A DNA stretch of 64,000 nucleotides from Pseudomonas sp. Z8(2022) (GTDB lineage Bacteria > Pseudomonadota > Gammaproteobacteria > Pseudomonadales > Pseudomonadaceae), in the NCBI RefSeq assembly GCF_025837155.1, contig NZ_CP107549.1:1550001-1614000 (forward strand). The letters are read 5' to 3'. The notes under the pieces are model-generated. The model worked only from the letters and a program-made list of their open reading frames with translations, did no database searches and was not told the origin of the DNA. A program made the position numbers and the translations under genes. The first letter of the stretch is position 1. Every line of letters begins with the position of its first letter. Below, in pieces: positions 52,439-60,089 of the stretch.

Positions 52439-53983
52439 ATGCGCCAGGGTGAATTGCCACGGATTATCACTGCACTGTTTGTCCTGCTCGGCGTGCTGTT
52501 CGGTGGGGTGTCTTCAGCCCAGGCTGAAATCTATTACTGGGTCGTCTCCTTCCCCGAGCCGGCAGACACCCGCTATCCAAGTGCGGTGTCCGCTTGCGCT
52601 GCGAACCATCAATATTACGCGGCCATCCATTCCGCCAGTTATGAAAAGCTCGAACACAAAACCATCAAGGTCAGTGACACGTCCTTTACGTGCGAGACGC
52701 TCGGATTCAATCGCAACCCTTATAGCGGACAACTTGAGCCGTATGGTCGGTGGAGCAACTCAGCTCAACGGCGAGGTGATGGCTGCGAGGGGCAAAACTA
52801 CAACCCTCAAACGGGCGCATGCGAGGCACCCGAACCTGACCAATGCGAATCCACCATTGGCGACGTGGTTTATCACGAGTTTCGCTTTGCCAGCCTCGGC
52901 AGTGACGGCAACCCTTCCGCTGATCCGCCCGTAACCGTCTGCAAAGGCGGCTGCCAGTATTCCCACACCTTTGGCGATTTCAGCTCCAAGCGTGATTTTG
53001 GTCCACCTGATCAGCTCGTTGGCTCCTTCGAATACAAGGGCAATGGCACCAGCTGCACGCCTTCAGCCAACGATCCTTCTGTTTTCGATCAACCGCCTGC
53101 CAAGGATCCGGTAACCAAGGCGCCGGAGTACGCCACCAGTAACGATTGCTCGGGTTGGGAAACACAGCCCGATGGCACGCTTAAGCGCAACTGCACCGCG
53201 AACACCTCGTACAAGGATGAAGGTGAGGTCGAATGTAAAGGCGGCACGGCGGGTTCAGGTTTCAGCAGCAGCGTGAAGTGCACCCCGTCGAAGACCAAGC
53301 CACCGCAAAAGTCGGAAACCAACGTCGAGCAGGAGACCACCAAGAAAGACAACCCGGATGGTTCCAGCGAGACCACCACCAAGACCGACACCACCAAGAC
53401 CGAGTGCAAAGGCACCAAGCCGTGCGAGTCCACCAGCAAGACCGAAACCGAATCGGAAAATACCGACCCCGACGGTAATTCGAACAAGAATGGCAACTGT
53501 GTGGGCGACGGCTGCAATCCGGACAAAACCGACGGCACTGGCACCGAGGGCAAAGAAGAAGGCGAACAAGGCGAAGAGCGAACCGCCACAGTCGGCACCT
53601 GTGACGGCGGTTTCTCGTGCACCGGTGATCCCATCGACTGCGCCATCCTCAAGCAGCAGAAAGAGCAGCAGTGCTATGCCGAAGAAATGAGCGATTTCGA
53701 CGGCAAAAAATCCGAAGTCGAAGGCCTGCTGCAGGGCGAAAACTTCGAACTCAACGAAGGGGGCGGCGATATCGACGTGCCGTCCTTCATCAGCCAGGGC
53801 ACCCGCTTCCTCAGCCCATCCTGCCCACCTGATCGCACGGTTTCCCTTTCCATGGCCGGGCGTTCTGTCGGCTTGTCCTTTCAGCCCCTGTGCAATTTCG
53901 CAAGCGCCCTCGGGCCATTCCTGGTCGCTGTCACCGCCGTTATCTGCGCGCTCTACGTTGGCCGCTCCGTAGGAGGTAACTAA
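52439..53983 (+). CDS. coaA: Adsorption / attachment protein (CoaA, TspB-like)
   Basis: This 514-residue minor coat protein sits at the virion tip and binds the host pilus. It has a signal peptide (to SSAQA, residue 28), a cysteine-rich N-terminal domain (~30-290), a low-complexity T/E/K/D/G linker (~295-395, KTDTTKTE and TETESENTDPDGNSN units) like the flexible linkers of gp3, a C-terminal domain (~395-480) and a C-terminal TM (FASALGPFLVAVTAVICALYVG). The N-terminal domain sets host range. It overlaps the next gene by 1 bp. Confidence 0.88.
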   Translation: MRQGELPRIITALFVLLGVLFGGVSSAQAEIYYWVVSFPEPADTRYPSAVSACAANHQYYAAIHSASYEKLEHKTIKVSDTSFTCETLGFNRNPYSGQLEPYGRWSNSAQRRGDGCEGQNYNPQTGACEAPEPDQCESTIGDVVYHEFRFASLGSDGNPSADPPVTVCKGGCQYSHTFGDFSSKRDFGPPDQLVGSFEYKGNGTSCTPSANDPSVFDQPPAKDPVTKAPEYATSNDCSGWETQPDGTLKRNCTANTSYKDEGEVECKGGTAGSGFSSSVKCTPSKTKPPQKSETNVEQETTKKDNPDGSSETTTKTDTTKTECKGTKPCESTSKTETESENTDPDGNSNKNGNCVGDGCNPDKTDGTGTEGKEEGEQGEERTATVGTCDGGFSCTGDPIDCAILKQQKEQQCYAEEMSDFDGKKSEVEGLLQGENFELNEGGGDIDVPSFISQGTRFLSPSCPPDRTVSLSMAGRSVGLSFQPLCNFASALGPFLVAVTAVICALYVGRSVGGN

Positions 53984-54309
53984 TGCACTACCTATTCCTT
54001 GCACAGCTCCTGATCATGATCGTCGGGCCATTGGTGAAAATGGCGCTGAGGGTCATTGGTTTCGGCTTCGTGTCCTACGTCGGCTTCAACCTGGTGCTTG
54101 ATCAGGCCCGTAGCTACATGCAATCAAGCATGGGCCAGCTGGGCGCCGAAATCAGCGGCATCCTCGGCCTCGCGAACTTCGACATCATCGTCAACATGTA
54201 CTTCGCGGCCATCGCCACGCGGTTCATCCTGGCGGGGATCGACAAGGCCCAGGACCGCAAACGCAATCAGGTCTGGCGCAAGCCGGGCGGCACCTCCATC
54301 GAAGCATAA
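53983..54309 (+). CDS. DUF2523 minor coat protein (gp6-like)
   Basis: This 108-residue membrane protein has three hydrophobic stretches (LFLAQLLIMIVGPLVKMALRVIGFGFVSYVGFNLVL and IIVNMYFAAIATRFILAGI) and a basic tail. It matches DUF2523, placed between adsorption protein and Zot in inoviruses, the position of gp6 in Ff. Its ATG overlaps the last base of the adsorption gene's stop. Confidence 0.87.
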   Translation: MHYLFLAQLLIMIVGPLVKMALRVIGFGFVSYVGFNLVLDQARSYMQSSMGQLGAEISGILGLANFDIIVNMYFAAIATRFILAGIDKAQDRKRNQVWRKPGGTSIEA

Positions 54310-54321
54310 GGGGGCCGCACC

Positions 54322-55500
54322 ATGCTCGTTATTCGCACCGGCAAACCCGGCCACGGCAAGACCCTCAACACTATCCGCGAAGTGGACCAGAAAGCCCTGG
54401 CGGAAGGGCGTGTGGTCTACTTCCACAACATCAACGGACTCAAACCCGAAACCCTACAGGCGCAGTGGTTCGAGTTCGAAGACCCGGAGAAGTGGTACGA
54501 GCTGCCGAAAGACAGCATCGTCGTGATCGATGAGGCGCAAGGCTGGTTTGGCGCCCGTGATCCAAGAGCACGGCCACCGGAGCACATCACCCGCTTCGAA
54601 ACCATGCGCCACCAAGGCCACGAAGTGCACCTCGTCACCCAGGACCCGCGATACCTGGATGTGCACCTTCGCCGGCTATGCAACAGCCATATTCACTACT
54701 GGCGTGTCTTCAAGTCATCCCAGCTGCTACGGTTCGAATCCGAAGTGGTGGTGGAAAAGGTCGAAGTCAAAACCAGCTTCAAGGATGCCGACAAGAAAAC
54801 GCTCCGCCTCGATAAGCGCTATTTCGGTTCCTATACCAGCACCAACGCCAAGCACCATTTTCAGACCACGGTGCCGACCAAATTCATCCTGGCCGCTGCC
54901 GTCATCGCGGTTGCCGTTATCTGGTCGTATCGATTTATCGGGCAGTACGCACCTGCAGGAGACGACGCGGCGTCGGCAGGTGCGCCCGAGGCGAGCATGG
55001 TGGAACAAGCCAAGGGGGCTATTGGCTCCTTCATCAATCCGCTTGGCCAGCAGGCGCCTGAGCAAGGCAAAAAGAACACAGCCGCCTACCTGACAGAACG
55101 TGTGCCCAGGGTTCCGCAGCTACCTGCTTCGGCTCCGATCTATGACGACCTGACCAAGCCGCAGACCTTCCCGCGACTCTACTGCATGTCCAGCACTGAT
55201 CCGGAGATATATCGACGGCACTTCGCCAAGCGCCCGAGCGGCATCGTCAACGGACAGCAGACCGTGTGTCAGTGCTACACCCAGCAAGGCACCAAGGTCG
55301 AAACGGATTTTCAGTTCTGCCTGAACATTGTTGAAAACGGCTACTTCGACCCGGCTATTGCTGATCGCGGTAAACAACAGCAGTACGGCCAAATGCAGCA
55401 ACAGCCGATGCACCAGCCCGCCACCGGATATGCCACCCAGCAGCCCCAGCAGGCACCCGTATCAGTCGTCACCTATGAGAAAGGAAGGTTCTTGTGGTGA
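54322..55500 (+). CDS. zot: Zot-type assembly ATPase (gp1-like)
   Basis: This is a 392-residue inner-membrane protein that drives virion extrusion. Walker A is GKPGHGKT at residues 7-14, Walker B SIVVIDEAQ at 65-73, and a single TM at ~187-206 (KFILAAAVIAVAVIWSYRFIG) separates the cytoplasmic ATPase from a periplasmic domain with two cysteine motifs (LYCMSS, VCQCYTQQG, FQFCLN). A Q-rich end (QQQYGQMQQQPMHQPA) follows. Zot homologues were first named for a cholera phage protein; here it is a phage assembly factor. Confidence 0.92.
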   Translation: MLVIRTGKPGHGKTLNTIREVDQKALAEGRVVYFHNINGLKPETLQAQWFEFEDPEKWYELPKDSIVVIDEAQGWFGARDPRARPPEHITRFETMRHQGHEVHLVTQDPRYLDVHLRRLCNSHIHYWRVFKSSQLLRFESEVVVEKVEVKTSFKDADKKTLRLDKRYFGSYTSTNAKHHFQTTVPTKFILAAAVIAVAVIWSYRFIGQYAPAGDDAASAGAPEASMVEQAKGAIGSFINPLGQQAPEQGKKNTAAYLTERVPRVPQLPASAPIYDDLTKPQTFPRLYCMSSTDPEIYRRHFAKRPSGIVNGQQTVCQCYTQQGTKVETDFQFCLNIVENGYFDPAIADRGKQQQYGQMQQQPMHQPATGYATQQPQQAPVSVVTYEKGRFLW

Positions 55501-55508
55501 TCAGACGC

Positions 55509-55594
55509 GGGACGTCGTGTGCGCGTTCTGCGAACGCCTGCGAGGGCCGAGCGGGCGCGCAGAACGCGCCTGCTGACGTCCCTGTAGCACGTCA
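55509..55594 (+). other. Large hairpin, candidate replication origin or packaging signal
   Basis: Between zot and the initiator gene lies a 74-nt nested inverted repeat. Outer arms are GGGACGTC (55509-55516) and GACGTCCC (55575-55582). Inner arms are GCGCGTTCTGCG (55521-55532) and CGCAGAACGCGC (55558-55569), all perfect, with a further 7-bp stem and a 9-nt loop inside. TGACGT / ACGTCA (55574-55579, 55589-55594) adds an alternative hairpin. Filamentous phages carry such hairpins as plus-strand origin and packaging signal. Confidence 0.75.
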
Positions 55595-55644
55595 GATAAA
55601 CCGATTTCGAAATGGCAAGTAATGGCCAGTAAGGAAACCAAAGC

Positions 55645-56922
55645 ATGAAGATCAAAGATTTCGCCCGTCTCGACCTCAACGGTGAGCACAACAGCCTTGG
55701 ACGAATTTTCGTTGATCCTGGTACTGCTGAAATCGTCGACCTGTCGAAAGCCAAAATCCTGGCCTGCAGCGTCGATACCGTCCGCCAGTTGTATCGCGGC
55801 CTGATCCGCCCGGAAATCATGTGCCTGTTCGACAAGCCCGGCACCATCGTCGATTTCGCTGGCCAGCGTTGGCACTCCGGGCGTGTCAGCAAGGACTCTG
55901 GCTACCAGTACAAGCTCCAGAACGCTGACCTAGGCATCATCCTGCTGATCAAGAACTTCAACGCCAAGATCGAAAACATCGGCCCACACCTGAAAATCGA
56001 GGTGTCACCGCATGCCATCGACCAGTTCTGCCCCGAGCGCCTGCAGGAACGCTTGGACTACTACGCCAGCCACGTGCTTACCAACGTCGAGCGCAACCAA
56101 TGCGCTGTCCACCTCGCGCTAGACCTGCAGGGCTGGCAACCGCCCGCTGATCTGGTCGCCCGGATGCACTGCCGCGCACGCGCAGCCCGTGATATCTCCG
56201 GCATCAAGGAAATCCAGTGGACGCTGGAGTCTGCCACCTACGGCAAAGGCCAGTCCTACCTGTTCGGCTCCGCTGGAGGCGTCCAGCTCGGTATCTACAA
56301 CAAGACCGAACAGGCCCGCTCCATCGACAAACTCGACTATTGGGAAGGTGTCTGGAGGCGTCGCGATAGCTTCGATGAAGCTGACCCGGACAACTACAAC
56401 CCGGAACAAGACGTCTGGCGTGTCGAGCTGCGTTACCACCACTCAGTCATCCAACAATTCGCCTCCGGCTCGTTCGATCTGCAGACCGGCCAGACCATTG
56501 AAACCAACAGCTATGCCGCTTTCGCACCGCACCTCGACGGCCTGTGGCGCTATGGCCTGCGCCAGTTCAAGTTACTGGCTCGCCCTGGCTACTTCGAACC
56601 CATCTGGACGCTGATCCGTGACGATGTGCGCGTCGATCTGCCGGTCGATTCCCTGGTGGACGAAACTGAGTACAAGCGCCAATACAAGACGTCTCGGGGC
56701 TTCTCCGGCAAAAACGTCGAGCTATTCCTGGGAAACTTCGTCAGCCTGCTGGCACGGGAGCGAGTGGGCGCTAGGCGAGCATTTCACCGGCTCAAGGATT
56801 GGGAGTGCTGGCCGGTAATCCGCGACCACTATGCCGCCAAAGGCATGGATGAAGACGGGCTGTATAAGCACATCAAGGGCATCCTTGAGGAACGGCATGT
56901 GCGTTGGGGGCGTGCTGTCTGA
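55645..56922 (+). CDS. Phage replication initiation protein
   Basis: This 425-residue soluble protein starts after GTAAGGAAACCAAAGC. It resembles the Pf/plasmid rolling-circle initiators: IENIGPHLKIEVSPHAIDQF, the central CAVHLALDLQGWQPP and MHCRARAARDISGI, and QLGIYNKTEQARSIDKLDYWEGVWRR...VWRVELRYHHSVIQQF, typical of the replication-initiation family in Pf phages. It should nick the origin hairpin placed just upstream. The stop overlaps the integrase ATG (TGATG). The active-site tyrosine is not assigned. Confidence 0.85.
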   Translation: MKIKDFARLDLNGEHNSLGRIFVDPGTAEIVDLSKAKILACSVDTVRQLYRGLIRPEIMCLFDKPGTIVDFAGQRWHSGRVSKDSGYQYKLQNADLGIILLIKNFNAKIENIGPHLKIEVSPHAIDQFCPERLQERLDYYASHVLTNVERNQCAVHLALDLQGWQPPADLVARMHCRARAARDISGIKEIQWTLESATYGKGQSYLFGSAGGVQLGIYNKTEQARSIDKLDYWEGVWRRRDSFDEADPDNYNPEQDVWRVELRYHHSVIQQFASGSFDLQTGQTIETNSYAAFAPHLDGLWRYGLRQFKLLARPGYFEPIWTLIRDDVRVDLPVDSLVDETEYKRQYKTSRGFSGKNVELFLGNFVSLLARERVGARRAFHRLKDWECWPVIRDHYAAKGMDEDGLYKHIKGILEERHVRWGRAV

Positions 56923-57935
56923 TGGCTATCGAGCAACTGCCTGACGGTCGCTGGAAAGTCGACGTTGAACCCATCAAGGGCCGGCGTTTCCGCAAGACCT
57001 TCAAGACCAAAGGTGAAGCCCAGCGCTTCGAAGCCACTTGCAGGGCCAAGGTCATCAATGCGCCGGAGTGGGCACCCAAGCCAAAGGATCGTCGCAAGCT
57101 CTCTGAGCTGATCGACCGTTGGGCAACACTGCATGCCCACACCCTGAGCGATGGTGAGGCAAGGCGTCGTTTGCTGGATACCATGGCCAAAGAGCTTGGC
57201 GATCCGGTGGCGATCAAGATGACCGGCAACGAATATGCCGAGTATCGAACCCAGGCGATCAAAGCCGGTGCCAACCCAAAGACCTTGAACAACCGCCTGG
57301 GCTACCTCCGATCAGTGTTCAACGTGCTGCACCAGCTCGGCGAAATCGACTACGCCAACCCGCTGGCTCGCGTCCGTCCTCTGCGTCTGCAGGAGAAGGA
57401 ACTGGCCTACCTGACCGATAGCCAGATAGAGACGCTGTTCGCCACCATTCACCGCTATTGCCGAACGCCCCATGTCGCCATGGTCGCCGCCATCTGCTTG
57501 GCCACGGGTGCCCGCTGGGGTGAAGCTCAGGCACTGACGCCCGACCGAGTACGCAACCAACTGGTTACGTTCGTGAACACCAAAGGCAAGCGTGTCCGCT
57601 CAATTCCCATCGCCCTGGAGCTGGAACAACAGATACACCGGCACTTCAAGCAGCATGGCCAGTTCAGCAACTGCCTGAACAGCTTCGACAAGGCATTGGG
57701 CGAGTCCCGTTTGCCGGTGCCTGCTGGCCAGTCATCACATGTGCTACGGCACACTTTCGCCAGCCACTTCGTCATGAACGGTGGCAATATCCTCACGCTG
57801 CAGAAAATCCTGGGCCATACCACCTTGGCCATGACCATGCGCTACGCGCATCTTGCCCCGGATCACCTGCAGGATGTCGTCAGATTCGGACCGGCTAGCG
57901 ATCACCAACGATTTCTCGGCATCATCACCCCTTAG
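56922..57935 (+). CDS. Tyrosine-family integrase
   Basis: This 337-residue site-specific recombinase starts at the ATG overlapping the initiator stop. The N-terminal arm-binding part (MAIEQLPDGRWKVDVEP) is of the phage-integrase AP2-like type, then a core-binding domain (~60-150). Catalytic residues are visible: R198 (GARWGE), H273-x-x-R276 (HVLRHTF), H299 (ILGHTT) and Y308 (MRYAH). It is 315 bp from attR at the tRNA 3' end, as usual for tRNA-targeting integrases. Confidence 0.94.
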   Translation: MAIEQLPDGRWKVDVEPIKGRRFRKTFKTKGEAQRFEATCRAKVINAPEWAPKPKDRRKLSELIDRWATLHAHTLSDGEARRRLLDTMAKELGDPVAIKMTGNEYAEYRTQAIKAGANPKTLNNRLGYLRSVFNVLHQLGEIDYANPLARVRPLRLQEKELAYLTDSQIETLFATIHRYCRTPHVAMVAAICLATGARWGEAQALTPDRVRNQLVTFVNTKGKRVRSIPIALELEQQIHRHFKQHGQFSNCLNSFDKALGESRLPVPAGQSSHVLRHTFASHFVMNGGNILTLQKILGHTTLAMTMRYAHLAPDHLQDVVRFGPASDHQRFLGIITP

Positions 57936-57947
57936 CCGTATCAGATC

Positions 57948-58124
57948 ATGAGTGACCCCATGCATAACATCATTCGCCAGCGTCAACAGGCCAAACAGCA
58001 TGATGAATTCGTGCAACGCAAGGTCGCTGCTGCCAGGGCATCGGTAGAGTCTGGTCGTGGTCGTTCCAATGACGATGTAGAGGCTGAGTTTGCCGATCGC
58101 CGCAATAAGGCTTTGGCTCGCTGA
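57948..58124 (+). CDS. Antitoxin-like small protein, no toxin partner visible
   Basis: This 58-residue frame begins MSDPMHNIIRQRQQ and its second half, EFVQRKVAAARASVESGRGR followed by SNDDVEAEFADRR, looks like the C-terminal part of addiction-module antitoxins that carry an 'ARASVxxGRGRSNxxVExEF' tail. No toxin-like frame fits between it and attR. In Pf4-like phages a PfiTA toxin-antitoxin pair lies beside the integrase, so this could be the leftover antitoxin. Short and partly inferred. Confidence 0.5.
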   Translation: MSDPMHNIIRQRQQAKQHDEFVQRKVAAARASVESGRGRSNDDVEAEFADRRNKALAR

Positions 58125-58164
58125 TATAGCTACCGATCCAGAGCTAGCTGCAGTCTCTAGCCGC

Positions 58165-58185
58165 TTTCGACACTTCTTCGACACC
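58165..58185 (+). repeat. Candidate arm-type recombination site, right
   Basis: TTTCGACACTTCTTCGACAC plus one base is the partner of 47270-47290 (19 of 21 identical), 64 bp inside attR. Confidence 0.6.
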
Positions 58186-58203
58186 TTGCATGCCGCAGAT
58201 AGC

Positions 58204-58240
58204 AAAAGCCCCCGAAACTCTAGGAATTTCAGGGGCTTAA
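58204..58240. terminator. Hairpin at the prophage right end (terminates tRNA-Ser)
   Basis: AAGCCCCCGAAACTC / AGGAATTTCAGGGGCTT pairs imperfectly, with a poly-T on the tRNA strand (AAAAG read in reverse). It replaces the chromosomal terminator at 47098-47138 for the interrupted tRNA transcript. Confidence 0.65.
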
Positions 58241-58248
58241 GCTTGAGA

Positions 58249-58276
58249 TATGGCGGGAAGATAGGGATTTGAACCC
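58249..58276 (+). repeat. attR: 28-bp direct repeat within tRNA-Ser
   Basis: This is identical to 47139-47166. It spans the CCA end, discriminator, acceptor strand and part of the T arm, so the integration keeps a full tRNA here. Confidence 0.95.
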
Positions 58277-58340
58277 TAGGTGCCATTGCTGACACAACGG
58301 ATTTCGAATCCGTCCCGTTCGACCACTCCGGCATCTTCCC
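58251..58340 (-). tRNA. tRNA-Ser (anticodon CGA)
   Basis: The 90-nt gene, CCA encoded, is on the minus strand. Acceptor GGGAAGA pairs with TCTTCCC; D arm is CCGGAGTGG; the anticodon stem ACGGA/TCCGT closes a TTCGAAA loop with anticodon CGA, which reads UCG. A long variable arm of the serine type is followed by the T loop GGTTCAAATCC. It serves as prophage target. On its 5' side (58341-58380) lie a TATCAT -10-like box and a GC-rich discriminator. Confidence 0.96.
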
Positions 58341-58596
58341 AAGCGGCGCGCATGATAACAGCTCAATGGGCTTTGGCGAAGCTTATTTTGAAATTTTTTC
58401 TTGTGCTATCAGATGGTTGGGGCTGAGCCAGGCCGGCGCTTTACTTCGTGCGTCTGCGACAACTCTCGGTTTGCCTGCACCGTCCGTATCGCTCACGAAC
58501 CGAAGCGGGGGCAACGGGCATTCGCCAGCTCAAGGGGCGAGCAGCGCTGACCTTCACCTGTGGTGTGGCCAGCGCTGCCTCGAGTGTGCGAAGTCG
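58341..58596. promoter_or_regulatory. Region between tRNA-Ser and the algG-like gene
   Basis: This 256-bp stretch holds the tRNA promoter at its left end (minus strand TATCAT at 58352-58357, GC-rich discriminator) and then sequence in which I see no gene. No terminator is clear for the leftward algG-like transcript, which could read towards the tRNA. Confidence 0.45.
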
Positions 58597-60075
58597 CTAG
58601 TTGTTACAAGTGGGGGCGTCGGAGGCATCGCCTGCCGTCCCCATAGCCTGGGTAACCTGCAGGTGGCAGTTACGCCGAACCGTGCTGTCGAGGATCTGGC
58701 TTTGCAGCGGCAACAGATCGCCTATCAGCAGGTTTTGCAGCAGCGGTGTGGCCTTGAAGTGGTTGTCCCCCAGGATCGTATCCTGCATGCCCTGCACCCG
58801 GATCATGGCCTTGCCAATGTTCTCCAGGGTATTGCCGGTGATCACCAGTTTGCCCGCTGCTGGCCGCTCGTTGCGCAGGCTGATGGCATATTCCGGCGTC
58901 GCGTGGATGCGGTTGTCGAGAATCAGCGCACCGCCCAGTTCGGCGGCGTCGATGGCGCTCAGCTTGCTGTTGGCGATGAGGTTGTCCTGGATCAGCAGCG
59001 CTGAGCCGTCACCGATCTTCCGCAGCATCATGCCGTAGCCCTCGGATGCGCCCAGACGGTTGCCCTGGATCAGCAGTGCGCCCGTTTGCGCGCTTACCTC
59101 GATGGCGCTCTTGCCAGTATGCAGGACCATGTTGTTCTGAATGCGCCCGCTGCTGCCACCGGTGATACGGATCCCGCTGTTGTTCTTCACCCCGTCGATG
59201 CGGTTGTCGGCGATCAGAAAACGGCTGTTGCCAAGGTCGATGGCGTATTGCTGCTGGCCGATGAACTGATTGTTACGAACCAGAGCCTGGCTATGGTTGA
59301 GTTCCAGGGCGCTGGCCATCTCCTCGAAGCGGCTGTCTTCAATCTGGATCTGCGCGGGTGGGAGGCTGGCCGACTGTTGTGTGCTCAGAGCACTGCTGAC
59401 GCCACGCGAGAGGTTGGCGTTGTAGCCGATCTTGATCAGTTCCGAGTTGTCGATCAGCAGTTGGCTGCCAGCCCAGTTCATGATGAAGGGGCGGGTAGGG
59501 CGGTCAGTGGCCATGGCACGGCCATCGCTCCAGCTCTGCAGGCGAGAGTTGTTCACGCGCAGCAGGCCTTGATTGATCAGCGCCGTGCCGGAGGGGCTGA
59601 ACAGGTAGAGCACCTGGTCATCGATCAACAGGGCGGCGTCTTCGGCAATCATCAGCGGGTAGCTGAGCAGGTAGCCATCCTCATGGCGACCCAGCACCTT
59701 GGCGTCGTTCAACTGCGCTCGCAGCTGCTCCAGCGTGATGCTGCCACCACGAATGACCACTGCGCGGGGGTGCTGCGCCTGATAGCCGGCGATTGCCCTG
59801 AACAGGCCATTGTGTACGAAGGGTTCAAAAGGCCAGCTGCCCGCCTGTGCGGAGTACATGGGCTCGAGGCTGACGCTGCCGCGTCGGGCCGTGCCCTGCA
59901 GATCAAGCTGTGGCGGCTGGGTGCGCTGCATGATCTGCGCGCTGCTGTTCTGTTGTTGCTGCTGTTGCCATTGCGGGTCGAGCGTGTGCAGGGCCGCCGG
60001 GGCTCCGAGGGCTGCCAGGCTGACGGTACAGGTCATCAGCAGCATTACACGAGATAGAGTCAGTGCCTGTGACAT
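58597..60075 (-). CDS. AlgG-like right-handed beta-helix protein lacking the DPHD motif
   Basis: This 492-residue exported protein has a signal peptide (LSRVMLLMTCTVSLAALG). From ~150 on it shows repeated N/D-turn strands typical of parallel beta-helices (QIQIEDSRFEEMASALELNHSQALVRNNQF...). AlgG, the periplasmic mannuronan C5-epimerase, has its catalytic DPHD in a segment reading YGIDPHD...GLIIADNEV. The matching segment here is YAIDLGNSRFLIADNRI at 278-294, so DPHD is DLGN (280-283). Epimerase activity is therefore doubtful, although a scaffold role that guards the polymer is possible. It follows algL by 14 bp with an AGGA site. Confidence 0.7.
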   Translation of the reverse strand: MSQALTLSRVMLLMTCTVSLAALGAPAALHTLDPQWQQQQQQNSSAQIMQRTQPPQLDLQGTARRGSVSLEPMYSAQAGSWPFEPFVHNGLFRAIAGYQAQHPRAVVIRGGSITLEQLRAQLNDAKVLGRHEDGYLLSYPLMIAEDAALLIDDQVLYLFSPSGTALINQGLLRVNNSRLQSWSDGRAMATDRPTRPFIMNWAGSQLLIDNSELIKIGYNANLSRGVSSALSTQQSASLPPAQIQIEDSRFEEMASALELNHSQALVRNNQFIGQQQYAIDLGNSRFLIADNRIDGVKNNSGIRITGGSSGRIQNNMVLHTGKSAIEVSAQTGALLIQGNRLGASEGYGMMLRKIGDGSALLIQDNLIANSKLSAIDAAELGGALILDNRIHATPEYAISLRNERPAAGKLVITGNTLENIGKAMIRVQGMQDTILGDNHFKATPLLQNLLIGDLLPLQSQILDSTVRRNCHLQVTQAMGTAGDASDAPTCNN

Positions 60076-60089
60076 GGCGACATCCTGAG

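Larger units (their letters stand above)
47139..58276 (+). mobile_element. Pf-type filamentous prophage (inovirus) in tRNA-Ser(CGA)
   Basis: The element is ~11.1 kb between 28-bp att repeats, with its integrase next to attR. It holds the ordered inovirus modules: regulation (repressor, Xis-like), replication (SSB, initiator), structure (major coat, adsorption protein, DUF2523), assembly (Zot-like ATPase) and integration. All morphogenesis genes look intact, so it could be inducible. The left end carries cargo (ART-like / small protein / SecB-like) that is not part of the inovirus core. There is no type IV secretin gene, so it must use a host secretin for exit, as Pf phages are thought to do. 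Confidence 0.93.

Noticed and set aside
53255..54004. A 249-residue minus-strand frame opposite the adsorption gene
   Set aside because: Its F/L/G/A-rich sequence mirrors the low-complexity linker of the sense gene.
58341..58596. Plus-strand frame downstream of the tRNA as a possible gene
   Set aside because: It has no ribosome binding site, begins in the tRNA promoter and runs antisense into the algG-like gene.
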